Both the position numbers and the translations under genes were made by a program. This document shows positions 1-8,919 of a stretch of DNA of 64,000 bases, in pieces; the first letter of the stretch is position 1, and each line of letters starts with the position of its first letter. The DNA comes from Lewinellaceae bacterium (GTDB lineage: Bacteria > Bacteroidota > Bacteroidia > Chitinophagales > Saprospiraceae): NCBI GenBank assembly GCA_020636215.1, contig JACJYG010000005.1:248001-312000 (forward strand), given 5' to 3'. The notes under the pieces were generated by a model. That model saw nothing but the letters and a program-made list of their open reading frames with translations, was not told the origin of the DNA and searched no databases.

Positions 1-247
1 GGCGAGCGCCCCCTTCTACTTCCAGGTGGGCAATAGCCGGTACAGGCCGGTTAACTTCAGGGTAATAGTCGTGCCACAGGTGAGGGATCATTACATTGTC
101 TTCCCAGCCCGGTACGCGCTGGTCTTGCCAGTTGCGGGGTTCCATCCAGTCGTTGGTGCGGCCTGGTGCGCCGCCTACCCAAACGGATTGTGCGAAAGTA
201 GCCAGGCCAGCTATCAGGAAGATCGAAACGAACAGCAGCTTTTTCAT
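1..247 (-). CDS. Secreted hypothetical protein, N-terminal part (cut by left edge)
   Basis: The minus strand reads from an ATG at 245-247 to the window edge, giving about 82 residues. It starts MKKLLFVSIFLIAGLATFAQ, a clear signal peptide, followed by a mature part beginning SVWVGGAPGR. The protein is a close paralogue of the complete gene at 16930-17433: both share the pattern W-GGAPG, a downstream NWMEPRNW/NWMEAHNW-like segment and LWH-YYPEV. The family is not one I recognise by name. The pattern of a short Trp/Gly-rich N-terminal segment leading into a beta-rich region suggests an exported beta-helix or surface protein, but that is inference. The remainder lies outside the window. Confidence 0.75.
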   Translation of the reverse strand, partial: MKKLLFVSIFLIAGLATFAQSVWVGGAPGRTNDWMEPRNWQDQRVPGWEDNVMIPHLWHDYYPEVNRPVPAIAHLEVEGGAR

Positions 248-1000
248 GATCGTAAGGTTTTTATTGGTTGTTCGAGGGGTATATTTGGGGAGATCCGGAG
301 AGGTTACCCGCTGAGAGGATTTTTTTTAATCAATCGGCAGAGTAGATACCCGTTCGCAGGCACTCCACCTTCGCCTGGCTTCGGCGGACAGGGTCCGTCC
401 CGATGCGGAATAACGAGGCAGTCTCTAGTGCTGCGGGGAATCTTTTTATAACCGTTCGAGAGCCAGGGACGAGCCCAACTGCGCTCAAGTCAGAAGGCCA
501 CTGAAAGTGCCCATCTGACGCCAGGCGTGAAGCGGACACTTCAAGTGGCCTCTTCACTTCCCCTTGACGCAAAACTAATGAGAGCTTGTGACTCCGTTCG
601 CTAGAGACTGTGTCTCGATGCGGGATAACGAGCAAGTCTCCGACTGGTGGGGATAGGTAGGCCAACAATTCGCAAGTCAGTAGTGCTGCGGGGAAAAAAT
701 CAATATTTTCTTTTTCCAAGCTTGCCATAGAGCCTCGAGAACTCAGGGCGTAATAGGAATGTCGTGCGCATTAGGGTTCTAGTGAACGAAACGCAATAAA
801 GATACGTGAATTCAAGGCTTCAAATCGGGAGAAGCTACCCGGCTATAGCCAGACAGTTAAGCTTTAAAGCCTGGTGGAGCGAACTCACCCCCTGCCCCCT
901 CTCTTTTGAGGTAAAGAGAGGGGGGCGCAGGAACCGCAGCCCCCGGTATTCCCCCCCTCTTTCCTGGATTCCTCAAAAGCCACAAGAGGGGGGCAAAGGG
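248..1000. other. Gene-free stretch with degenerate intergenic repeats
   Basis: No credible gene lies here; the open frames have no codon bias or family resemblance. The stretch is built from related short units. Copies of a motif beginning CGATGCGG, followed by TAACGAG and AGTCTCTAGTGCTGCGGGGA, occur at 401-440, in altered form at 616-653 and 672-695, and inverted at 2660-2700. A segment at 486-545 recurs inverted near 19556-19611. Near 896-928 is a C/G-rich hairpin (CCCCTCTCTTT pairing with AAAGAGAGGGG), possibly a terminator-like or REP-like structure. Confidence 0.6.
660..803 (+). repeat. Left arm of a long imperfect inverted repeat
   Basis: This stretch reappears inverted at about 2552-2700. 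The best-matched part is 741-803 against 2552-2613. It includes GAATGTCGTGCGCATTAGGG, a TCTA block, and AACGCAATAAAGAT, all read on the plus strand here and on the minus strand on the right. Removing the 1461-bp insertion sequence between the arms leaves roughly 580 bp. This is compatible with a non-autonomous element with long inverted ends, or with two oppositely placed intergenic repeats. Confidence 0.6.
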
Positions 1001-1057
1001 CATAGCCATCAGGTTTAGTATTTAACGATGTGTAATTGATTGTTTAATAAAGATAAA

Positions 1058-1110
1058 GGAGCCTCATTTTGTTATAAGATTGGAACAAAAACATAACATT
1101 ATGAGACTCC
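1058..1110 (+). promoter_or_regulatory. Stem-loop covering the transposase start codon
   Basis: GGAG, CTCAT and TGTTAT at 58-61, 63-67 and 70-75 (of 1000-1099) pair in order with ATAACA (1093-1098), ATGAG (1101-1105) and CTCC (1107-1110). The stem is about 17-20 bp with small mismatches. The right arm contains the ATG at 1101. In several IS families such hairpins form only on transcripts entering from outside and block translation. A transcript starting inside the element, after the left arm, would escape this. Confidence 0.55.
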
Positions 1111-2441
1111 TTATCAAGCAATCTAAAATTAAGCAGGTTGAGCAACAATTGCAAAAATTATTTGACAAAACGGGACTGGAAGAGGAAGCACGAAGGTTAG
1201 GTTTTGTACAACGCGAACGAAAACTCGGCGGGCCGGCTTTTGTCCAGTTGTGCATACACGGAGTTAGTAAAGACGGGCTAGTTAGCTCTTTAACCGAATT
1301 ATGTGCTGTGGCATTAGACTTGGGCATAGAGCTGTGTGGCCAAAGCTTGGATGAGCGTTTCAACGAACGCGGCGTGGACTTTATTCAAAGGTTTTTCGAG
1401 CGGGTATTAGATAGCGCTTTGGGTGCTGGGGAGAAGCTAGCTACGCTCAAACAATTCAATGGGGTCTACCTTCAGGATGCAACCATTTATCAGTTGCCAG
1501 AACGGTTAAAAGAAGTGTATAGAGGTAGTGGCGGTGGCGGCAGCCCGGCAGCTATTAAGATAGATTGCCTGACGGACATCCAGGCCGGTAAATGGTATCT
1601 GCATTTCAAGGATGGGGCATCCAGCGACTCAGGGGCTTGCCTACTAAGCGTGCCTCGGCAAAGCCTGTGGCTGCGAGACTTGGGATACTTCAAGTTGGAT
1701 GACTTCCAAACCATAGCAAGCCAAGGGGCCTATTTCGCCTCTCGTTTGCGCTGCGACATCGTTTTGGAACAAACCAGCGAGCCGGCTCAACCCATAGATT
1801 TACTACAGTGGGCTCAAAACATGAAAGAGGGCCAAATCAAAGAAGCTCAGGTGTGGGCCGGCGGCGATGGCCGTAGAAAGGGCCCATTCCGCCTCATCGT
1901 ACAGAAAGTACCCAAAGAAGTAGCCGATGCCAAACGCCATAAACTGCGCACTGATAAACAAAACAAACGCAAGGGCTTGACTAAACGTAGGCTAGCCTTA
2001 TGTGATTTGAATATTTACCTGACTAACCTGGATGCTGAAGAATGGCCTGCCCGCTTAGTCATAGTCCTATACCGCATTCGCTGGCAGGTTGAAATCCTGT
2101 TTAAGGTATGGAAATCTATTCTCAAAATAGGTGCCGTACGCCCAATGAAACCTCATCGGTTTCTATGTCTGATGTACGCACAAATGGCCTGGGTATTACT
2201 GAATGCAAAAATATTTCAGTTCTGCAAAGCCACTTTTTGGAATAAAGCAAAAGTTGAACTCAGCGAGCTTAAGGCTTTTAAAATCCTAAGAAAATTCAGC
2301 CACCGCCTTTTGAAGGCATTGGCCGAGAATACAACGGGATTATACCTGGAATTCTTCCAATTGCTATTCAATGCATTAGCCAGGCTTGGTGCCAAGCACC
2401 CCAAGAAAACCAACAGAAATGAATTACTTTGCATTTGTTAA
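1101..2441 (+). CDS. IS4-family DDE transposase
   Basis: This protein of about 446 residues should cut and join the ends of the surrounding insertion sequence. The ATG at 1101 (MRLLIKQ) is preferred; the frame is open from a TTG at 1080, but that codon lies in the hairpin loop. The C-terminal part shows an IS4-like segment around the third acidic residue, YRIRWQVEILFKVWKS, a variant of the Y-(2)-R-(3)-E-(6)-K signature with Tyr, Arg, Glu and Lys present. Length fits the family (usually 400-470). The gene fills the element, with no second frame. There is no frameshift and no internal stop, so the element may be active. Confidence 0.9.
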   Translation: MRLLIKQSKIKQVEQQLQKLFDKTGLEEEARRLGFVQRERKLGGPAFVQLCIHGVSKDGLVSSLTELCAVALDLGIELCGQSLDERFNERGVDFIQRFFERVLDSALGAGEKLATLKQFNGVYLQDATIYQLPERLKEVYRGSGGGGSPAAIKIDCLTDIQAGKWYLHFKDGASSDSGACLLSVPRQSLWLRDLGYFKLDDFQTIASQGAYFASRLRCDIVLEQTSEPAQPIDLLQWAQNMKEGQIKEAQVWAGGDGRRKGPFRLIVQKVPKEVADAKRHKLRTDKQNKRKGLTKRRLALCDLNIYLTNLDAEEWPARLVIVLYRIRWQVEILFKVWKSILKIGAVRPMKPHRFLCLMYAQMAWVLLNAKIFQFCKATFWNKAKVELSELKAFKILRKFSHRLLKALAENTTGLYLEFFQLLFNALARLGAKHPKKTNRNELLCIC

Positions 2442-2551
2442 AAATAAACCTGATGGCTATGGGGGCAAAGGGGGGAGTTCCAAAAACCTGGCCAGCAGAT
2501 TACCCTGTATGTTGTGCAAATTGAGACGGTTAGGCACTGGGTATTCAGTTA

Positions 2552-2700
2552 ATCTTTATTGCGTTTTACTCTTTAGAACCCTAATGCGCACGACATTCCC
2601 ACTGTGCCCTGACTTATCTGAGAAAAACCCAGACCCCTTCCCTCGGGTTTTATTAATTCTTAACCCGCGGCACTAGAGACTTGCAGATTGAGCCGCATCG
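2552..2700 (-). repeat. Right arm of the long imperfect inverted repeat
   Basis: This is the inverted counterpart of 660-803. Read on the minus strand it contains the CGATGCGG unit (2660-2700), the TCAGGGC block near 2607 and the AATGTCGTGCGCATTAGGG block near 2578-2597. The order of blocks is the same as in the left arm, so this is one diverged repeat rather than chance short matches. Confidence 0.6.
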
Positions 2701-2711
2701 CGTCATAGCCG

Positions 2712-2855
2712 CTCGCGAACAGAATAGCGTTTATAAATTTTCTCCCTACGGCACTACTGGGCCGCAACCCCAACCGGACCAAGCATGGGGAATTTCCCGT
2801 CAATAGGCAGTTTACGGAAGAAAAGGCCAGGTTAATGGAGTATATTGAGGGGTAA
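2712..2855 (+). pseudogene. Possible C-terminal remnant of a DUF1569-like protein
   Basis: A frame without an upstream start reads through LLGRNPNRTKHGEFPVNRQ and FTEEKARLMEYIEG before a TAA at 2853-2855. The T-x-F-x(8-10)-EEKARL pattern resembles part of the DinB-like DUF1569 family, where a similar dFEeEKarLxxxI segment occurs. Upstream the frame closes at once and runs into the intergenic repeat. It could equally be chance, since it is under 50 codons. Confidence 0.22.
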
Positions 2856-2915
2856 TAATTCAAGTTGCTTGTTGCGTAAAGAATTTTTATCGGCCGTTGG
2901 ACAAAATTCTGGCAT

Positions 2916-3752
2916 ATGGACAAACAACATTTGAAAGAAATGGTAGGCAATGGAGACCTGGAACGCGTATTCCAGGCTCTGCTCGGCTATAGTAAAGACC
3001 AGGGCGAAGCCTGGCAAAATGCCGTTTGGGTGCAATACAACCGCTATAAAGAGCTGGAACAGGAAGAACTTCAGGGCACCTTGTCCAACGAAGAGGAGGG
3101 CCTGATCAAAAACCGGATTCTCTCCTCCCTGTTGACTTTGATCGATGGCTTGCCGGAACCTGGAAAGGAAGAAGGTATTTCAGCGCGCCCTCTCTACAGT
3201 CATCCGGAACAAAAGCAACCCGGGATACTCAGCCGGGCCAAATGGCTGATCACCGGCGCAGTTTTGCTTATTATTTTGATTTTAGGATACACCCAACTAA
3301 ATCCCGCGGGGAAAGGTGATAGATCCAGCCCTTCCTCGCCAACACAGGTGGCCACGGAAGAAAATCAGGCCGAGAGCCATGCCCTGCGTTTTCCACAAGG
3401 CAATGAGGTAACTTTCCTTTTTTCAACTGGAGGCGAAACAACCTATAACCTGCTGAGCGGCCAGTTGAAGGATGCCGGGGGTGGCGTCCAACATCTGTCC
3501 ATTAGGGTGCGATGCTCCCCCCGCACGGGGAATGGCGTGAACTTCTGGGACGATACCTTTCGCCTGGAAGTAGGCCATTCCGGCGCTCTGCTGGCCCCCT
3601 CAAGCGGGTTGAATGAAGTGGTGGAGGATAACAGTTACAAAGACGGCGCCCTGCTCTTTGAGTTGAGACAACCCTTTTCCAGCCTGAGCCTCGCCATCAT
3701 TAATCCCTGGGATAAGGCCGATATCCGGAAACTGGCTCTGGAGGTGGAATGA
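2916..3752 (+). CDS. EAD11-like adaptor with one membrane segment
   Basis: This 278-residue protein has three parts. Residues 1-80 are helical and resemble effector-associated domain 11: a pattern of short helices, then YNRYKELEQEELQGTLSNEE, then a helix ending LLTLIDGLP. Such domains couple partners (caspases, ATPases, TIR, proteases) in bacterial conflict systems. Residues 108-126 (KWLITGAVLLIILILGYT) are a membrane helix, and 130-278 form a beta-rich C-terminal domain that would lie outside the cytoplasm. I do not recognise the C-terminal domain. It stands alone on the plus strand. The nearest caspase genes, 2-13 kb away, encode exported proteins, so a direct partnership is uncertain. The start ATG at 2916 is the first in frame and gives the full EAD-like helix. 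Confidence 0.6.
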   Translation: MDKQHLKEMVGNGDLERVFQALLGYSKDQGEAWQNAVWVQYNRYKELEQEELQGTLSNEEEGLIKNRILSSLLTLIDGLPEPGKEEGISARPLYSHPEQKQPGILSRAKWLITGAVLLIILILGYTQLNPAGKGDRSSPSSPTQVATEENQAESHALRFPQGNEVTFLFSTGGETTYNLLSGQLKDAGGGVQHLSIRVRCSPRTGNGVNFWDDTFRLEVGHSGALLAPSSGLNEVVEDNSYKDGALLFELRQPFSSLSLAIINPWDKADIRKLALEVE

Positions 3753-3773
3753 ACGGTTTAAAACTTCAACATC

Positions 3774-3930
3774 ATGTTAAGAAGAAAATTTTTTCTGTCG
3801 GCGCTTGCGCTGTACCCTATGGCTTTGTTTTCAACCATCAAAACCCGTATTCAAATGGCCTCAGGAGATCGCTAAGGTTTTTGCAGGCCACGATATGAAG
3901 GTGGTAGGGCCACCGCTGAAAGTGAGCTAA
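3774..3930 (+). pseudogene. Cupin-type protein reduced to its two ends
   Basis: ATG at 3774 gives MLRRKFFLSALALYPMALFS, a signal-like N-terminus. The frame then breaks. In the next frame the DNA encodes WPQEIAKVFAGHDMKVVGPP, followed by LKVS and a stop at 3928-3930, which resembles the C-terminal end of exported cupin proteins of Bacteroidota. The middle (more than 100 codons expected) is missing and the two ends are out of frame, so this is a deletion remnant. Confidence 0.5.
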
Positions 3931-3972
3931 AATTTTCACCTTTTCAACTCATAAAGCCGCTATTCCATCTTT

Positions 3973-5211
3973 TCAATATAAGAATCCAAATAACCAAAGC
4001 GGCGCCCTTTGAGGATGCGCGGTAACGGCTGTGTCGGCAACGACAAAATGATTTTTGGCTGTGCCTATCTGTTTAGCTTCTTTATTAGGGCCTCCGATTT
4101 CAAAGAGATACCGCCCCTGAGGGCTGGAAAAAACAAAATCTCCTTTTGGGGGTAACTCAATCCGGGCGGGCAGGGCGCCAGTGTGGGTGAGAGATGCCAA
4201 TTGATTGTAGAAAAAAGTTTCCCGGATGGCGCCGATATCCGCCTGCTGTGGCGCCAGTGCATACACCAGGTTGGGATTATTTAAAAAAACCTTGTCTGGC
4301 TTTTGCAGGGACGAGACCCCTTTGGATTCCATACGCAATGTACTGATGAGTTCTGCCCGCTCCAGCAATTGAAGGTATAGAAGTAGTGTGTTTCGGCTGA
4401 GTTCCAGCCTTTCCGCCAACTTGGTGATGTTGGGTTTGAATGGCGGGGAAGAGGCTATGGCGAATAACAAGCGGCCGATCTTATCCTGCTTTGCCGCCGC
4501 TGCTCCGGTGGCATGGGGGATGTCCTGGTCGATCACCAGTTGTATAACCAGGTTTAGCCTTTGGGAATAGCCTTTCAGGTCTTCCAGGAAAAAAGGATAA
4601 TAGCCATTGCGCCAGTAACTGTCCAGATGTTTTTGAGGAAAAAAATCGATCCCGGCTCCCAATTCCCGGGCAATCGAATGGTGCTCTGCCAGTATGGTTT
4701 CCAGAGGGAATGAAGGCAAAGCCATATCCTCTTGTAGCAGCAAATATTCCCGGAAGGACAATCCCTCCATTCGGTAAAACCGTACCCGCCGGCTCAGGTC
4801 GGCTTGTTGGCTCAGTATGTTGATAACGGAAGAACCCGAGAATACTACTTTTATCCGATGCCGATAAAGGTCATAAATAGACTTGAGTTCCTGTGCCCAG
4901 GATCCGAAACCATAGCGGTGTACTTCATCCAGGAAAAGAATCTTGCCGCCTTGCGCGGAATAAGCTTCTACAAAATCCAGCAAATGGTTTTCCTTGAAGT
5001 ATAGATCCCCAAGGTCTATGTACAAAGCTTCCTGGGGAGGGCGCTTTAATGACTTTAACCGCTGCAACAGCAGCGTGGTTTTGCCCACCCCGCGGGCGCC
5101 CAGGATGGCGATCAGCGGATTGTCCCAATCAATATTTTGGTAGAGCGGCCGGTGATATCGATCGGAAACGGTGGTTAAGGCAGCTTGGGACCTAAGATAA
5201 AGTTTTTCCAT
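3973..5211 (-). CDS. AAA ATPase with DUF4143-type C-terminus
   Basis: A 412-residue P-loop ATPase. Walker A is GARGVGKTT at about residues 38-46, and the Walker B region is KILFLDEVHRYG at about 88-99. Downstream are a winged-helix region (NITKLAERLELSRNTLLLYL, about 260-280) and a C-terminal restriction-like fold of the DUF4143 type with EIGGPNKEAKQI. Proteins of this AAA_14/DUF4143 layout are abundant in bacteria and archaea. Their exact role is not settled, though many sit in mobile or defence regions. The gene is monocistronic. The start ATG at 5209-5211 lies 20 bp downstream of a good -7 box. Confidence 0.8.
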   Translation of the reverse strand: MEKLYLRSQAALTTVSDRYHRPLYQNIDWDNPLIAILGARGVGKTTLLLQRLKSLKRPPQEALYIDLGDLYFKENHLLDFVEAYSAQGGKILFLDEVHRYGFGSWAQELKSIYDLYRHRIKVVFSGSSVINILSQQADLSRRVRFYRMEGLSFREYLLLQEDMALPSFPLETILAEHHSIARELGAGIDFFPQKHLDSYWRNGYYPFFLEDLKGYSQRLNLVIQLVIDQDIPHATGAAAAKQDKIGRLLFAIASSPPFKPNITKLAERLELSRNTLLLYLQLLERAELISTLRMESKGVSSLQKPDKVFLNNPNLVYALAPQQADIGAIRETFFYNQLASLTHTGALPARIELPPKGDFVFSSPQGRYLFEIGGPNKEAKQIGTAKNHFVVADTAVTAHPQRAPLWLFGFLY

Positions 5212-5230
5212 TTTTGTTTAATTGATTGAT

Positions 5231-5268
5231 CAAAAATAACCTTTTTTGTTTAAAGGTTTTAACAAAAA
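5231..5268 (-). promoter_or_regulatory. Promoter with internal palindrome before the DUF4143 ATPase gene
   Basis: On the minus strand TATTTTTG (5238-5231) matches the Bacteroidota -7 consensus TAnnTTTG, with a TTTTTG at 5268-5263 as the upstream element (24-bp gap). Between them lies the palindrome AACCTTT-N7-AAAGGTT (5238-5244 and 5252-5258), placed where a repressor could block the promoter. Confidence 0.45.
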
Positions 5269-5695
5269 TGTATTCGGAATGTCTTTATCGCCGAGGGTTG
5301 CACTGCTTTTATAAGGAGTAGGAGCTAATTTGGGTTTCGATCGGTGCTTTCGCGTAACTAAAAGGCGACTTCTGTGCCCCCCTGGGAGTAGCTTAGGGAA
5401 GCCAGAAGCGCTCCCTCAAGGTTTGGTGGCCTTATGTTCTTTGGCGGCATCCTGCAAGGCGCACCTTCGCCCTTGAGGAGTACCGGCCACTGATGGTTCA
5501 GAGCCTTGCCCCTGTTCGGAGGATAGGTTGGGAAAAGGGTGTTCAAGGCCGCTTTGGCTGGCCCAATCCAGGCAATCGCCGAGTAGCTACCTCCGAGTCC
5601 GTGGTTAAATCCTTTGCGGCTCCAATCGCCTTCGAACTCAGCTTCGTCTTATGCGAAAGGGCCGTTCGATCATTCAACTGCTTTAGGGCCTACCG
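5269..5695. other. Gene-free stretch
   Basis: About 430 bp between the DUF4143 ATPase promoter and the end of the frameshifted caspase gene. I see no credible coding frame, tRNA, or repeat shared with other parts of the window. The frames present (such as the one around 5493-5864) run into the caspase gene on the opposite strand and lack family resemblance. Confidence 0.4.
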
Positions 5696-8600
5696 TTATT
5701 TTAATATTCTAAAAGCCTGTTGCAGGATCTGCTCGACCAGGGCATTCAGCTCGCCCGCTACCCCCTCGGCCTGTATATCGCCCAATGGGGTGTCGCCCTT
5801 GAATAATTTGGCCTGCAGGCTTACACCTTCTCCTTTAAGCTGGTACCTGCCTTTAATAGAATAAGCATCCTGATACTCCGGTACATCCACATAGATCAGG
5901 CTGGCCTGGGCGCCTTTGGCAGTGATCTCCTGTAGTTGGCCCTGCAACAATTTGCCGATATCCAGCACATCATCGAAAGCGGATTCTTCCTGGAATACAT
6001 TGCGCACAAAAACCGGCTTAACCTGGGCCAGGGGTATTTTCACTTGCTGGTTGACGATGCCGATATCGAAGCTCTGGCCACCGCCAGGGAAGGCCATCAT
6101 CGGGGTTTGGATGCCGCCGATGGATTGGGCCAGCTCGGGCACCTTATCGCGGGCGTGCTGGAAGAGCGTCATCACATCCACGTACTGCCCTTCGCGCAGG
6201 GCCAGGCCGCTCATGCCTTGCAGCAGGCTGAAAGTAAGCAGCCCCTGTCCGTATTTGCTGGCTTCGTAGCTTACCTTGTCGGCGGCGCTGCCAGAGAGTA
6301 CGAAGGTGCCGGTACGGCCTTGCATGCGGTCGAGGGCGCGGATCTGGCTGGAGTTGAGTTCGCGGGTTCCGGCACTAAGGGTTTCCACGACTTTACCGGA
6401 GCTGCAGGCATCGATGATCATGACCTGCTTCTGGGCAGGGATGCTGTTGATCCGTTTGGTCAGCTCCGTGGTGGAGATCGTTCGGGAATTACGGATGGCC
6501 TCATCGCTGAGGTCGTCGCTGCTGATATCCTGTGTAAGGTAGTAGAACTGGGCCTGGCCGGGGTCGCCATAGGTTACGCCATGGCCGGAGAGATAGACCA
6601 GCAGGATGTCTTCGGCTTTGGCCCGGCCTTCGATATCCTGAAAAGCAGCGAGGATGTTCTTTCTGCTGGGCTGCAGGTTTACATCTGAGGTGTCGGTGCT
6701 GAGGAGGTATACAAATACGTTGTCTTTCCCAAAGAGCTGGCCGCCGGCCTGCCAGATGGCCTGGGCCATGGCTTCGGCGTCTTTGCCCGGGTATTTCAGG
6801 TCCAGCTTATCACCGGCGTAGTTGGCCGTGCCGATGATGATGGCGTAGAGGGAAGGGTCGCGGATGGGTTGGAAATTAAAAGATGGGGTGGAATCTTCCC
6901 CTCCTCCTTTGGAACTGGCGAAGCGGGGGCGGTAAGTTACCGTGTGCGCCGGGCTTTTCAGCCAGCCGGCTTCGTTGTAGGCGCGCACGGTGACGGTGTT
7001 GAGGCTGTTCTGCAGGAAAAAGCGGCTGTACTGCGCCAGGTTGACGTTTATGGAGGTATTTTCTTTTCTTTCAAATCCCCGGGACGGTTTTAGGTCTTCG
7101 ATGATTTCCTTGCCGTTAATGAAGACGCTGACACTGCCAATGCCGCCGTTGCGGGGTGTTAAGCTCACCTCCAGTTGATGGGATAGGGTGTCCAGTTTCA
7201 GGGAAACGGCAGGGTATAGGGCCACGGTGTCGAAGCCTTCGACCGAGCGGATGGGCTCGTCGGAAAAGCCTAGCAGTTTTTGCAGCAGGCCGGGCTCGTA
7301 GTAGCGCTCTTTGAGTTGTTCGAGATCAATGGCTTCTACACCCACGACAAAGTACATGAGATTCATGGCGCCCGGCGAGGCGTCGAAGAGGCCCGAGGAG
7401 GTGGTGACGACCCAGTCGACGGAATCTAAGGCAATGAGGGTAGCGATTTCTTTTCCGGAATCGCGCTCCCAAATTTTGGCGGTGTTGTCGCGGCTGCCCG
7501 TCAAGACGAACTTGCCACCTGACGGATCGCTGGGAGTGGCCGGGGAAAAAGCCACAGCAGCCACATCATTGGCGTGCCCTCGATAGGTTTGGATTTCGCC
7601 GCCGATAAACTCGCTGCCAATGTGGTCTTCCACGGGCCGCGCACTCATCTCTTCCTGTTTCACCACGTTGTTGTCCGAATCCCAGAGCTTGGCGGTATTG
7701 TCGTCGCTACCCGCCAGGACGAACATGCCGCCCCGGTCCGTAGGGGCCACCGCCAGGCTATTGACCTGCTCATGGTGCCCCCGGAAGCGGTCAATTTCTG
7801 CCCCTGTTTGAGCATCCCAACGGATGATAGCCTCCCGGTCGGTGGCCAGTACCGATTTCCCATCCGGAGAAAAAGCTACAGCTAAAGCTTGCCCAGGGCC
7901 TGTGCCAAAGTCAAAAGGGTCGGCATCCTCTCGAAAGACCCGTACTGGCCTTAGCGGGGCTTCGCGCTGCCACATCCTGACCCCCAAACCACCCGTAAGT
8001 TCATACTGGCCATCCGGCGAAAGAACAGGAATACTTTCCTCTTCGCCAATCTGAATCAACGCCCCATTCAAGTCCCATCGCTTGACGGGGCCTTCCGGCC
8101 CAGCAGTCAGCACCGCTTTCCCATCGGGCGTGAATGCCGCCGTGACGGGAAGCTGCTCCTCTCCCTGAAGCAACTGATCACCCCACCAATCTCCAAGTCC
8201 CAGCGACGAACAGTCCCGTCGGCGCTGCCAGTCAGGATTTGCCTACCGGCATCGGCAGGGGAAAAAGCGGCGGAGACGACAGCCGCAGAGTGGTACCTAT
8301 AGGAATGTATCTTCTTCCCATCCAACCCTAATAAGGGATACCGTGCTCCCTGCATAGTACCAGCGTGAAATTCTTGCTGGAAACTTGATGGGGCCCCTCT
8401 ACAAATGGCGGTGGTTCCTGATTGGGGTTGTCAAATCCTCTCCGGGTGAAAGCACACTCGTACACTGGAGGTAATTACGGTATCCACGCAAAAGTTTTTG
8501 CCGTCAGGCGAAAAGGCGACCTTAGAAACCCAATTTTCACCGTGCCGATAGCCAGGGGAATGGTCAAAACGCCGCAGGTGCTCGCCACTCAACGTCCATT

Positions 8601-8898
8601 GGTGTACGTTGCCGTTGCCATCGGCAGTTAGGGCATATTTGTGAGGGCCGTAGTATAGGAAAGCCACCGCCTGGATACTTGCTGTATGCCTCCTGAAGGT
8701 GTGTATTTCCTTTCCGTTTATGCTCCAGAGAATGACCGTTTCATCCATGCTGCCCGTAAGAATGTATTGCTCATCTGGAGAAATGGCCGCAGCCGTGATG
8801 TCGTCAGCGTGGCCTGTAGGCACTACCAACTTCGGCCCCTGCGCCGGCAAGCTAGCCGCCAAGGCCAGCAACAAAAGAATGATGGGTGTTTTTCTCAT
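5696..8898 (-). pseudogene. WD40-caspase protein, frameshifted third paralogue
   Basis: Read as a whole this is a copy of the two upstream WD40-caspase genes. It begins MRKTPIILLLLALAASLPAQ (ATG at 8896-8898), followed by WD40 repeats. The frame is broken in at least two zones. Near 8431-8470 the original frame meets a stop while a neighbouring frame continues sensibly. Near 8170 the reading shifts again into the long open part that starts at 8173. That part carries further WD40 repeats, the linker with LKERYYEPGLLQKLLGFSDE, and a caspase/C14 domain with the His motif YLSGHGV and the Cys motif IIDACSSGKV. A C-terminal domain follows (PVFVRNVFQEESAFDDVLDI onward). Catalytic residues are intact, so the 825-codon part might still be made. 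The indels could also be assembly errors. Confidence 0.75.
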
Positions 8899-8919
8899 GA
8901 TTTTTATGTTGAGTTGAAG

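Larger units (their letters stand above)
1001..2461 (+). mobile_element. Complete IS4-type insertion sequence
   Basis: The element is bounded by a perfect 17-bp terminal inverted repeat, CATAGCCATCAGGTTTA at 1001-1017 and its reverse complement at 2445-2461. It is flanked by an 11-bp direct repeat GGGGCAAAGGG at 990-1000 and 2462-2472, which is the target duplication. Length is 1461 bp and it carries a single transposase gene filling almost the whole element. Perfect ends and an intact target duplication indicate a recent insertion. Direct repeats of 10-13 bp are typical of the IS4 family. Confidence 0.9.

Noticed and set aside
330..728. Open frame of 132 codons on the minus strand
   Set aside because: It runs across the degenerate intergenic repeats, has no family resemblance, and repeats motifs caused by repeated DNA units.
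806..1018. Open frame of 70 codons before the insertion sequence
   Set aside because: It runs through a C/G-rich hairpin and into the IS end; no codon bias and no start context.
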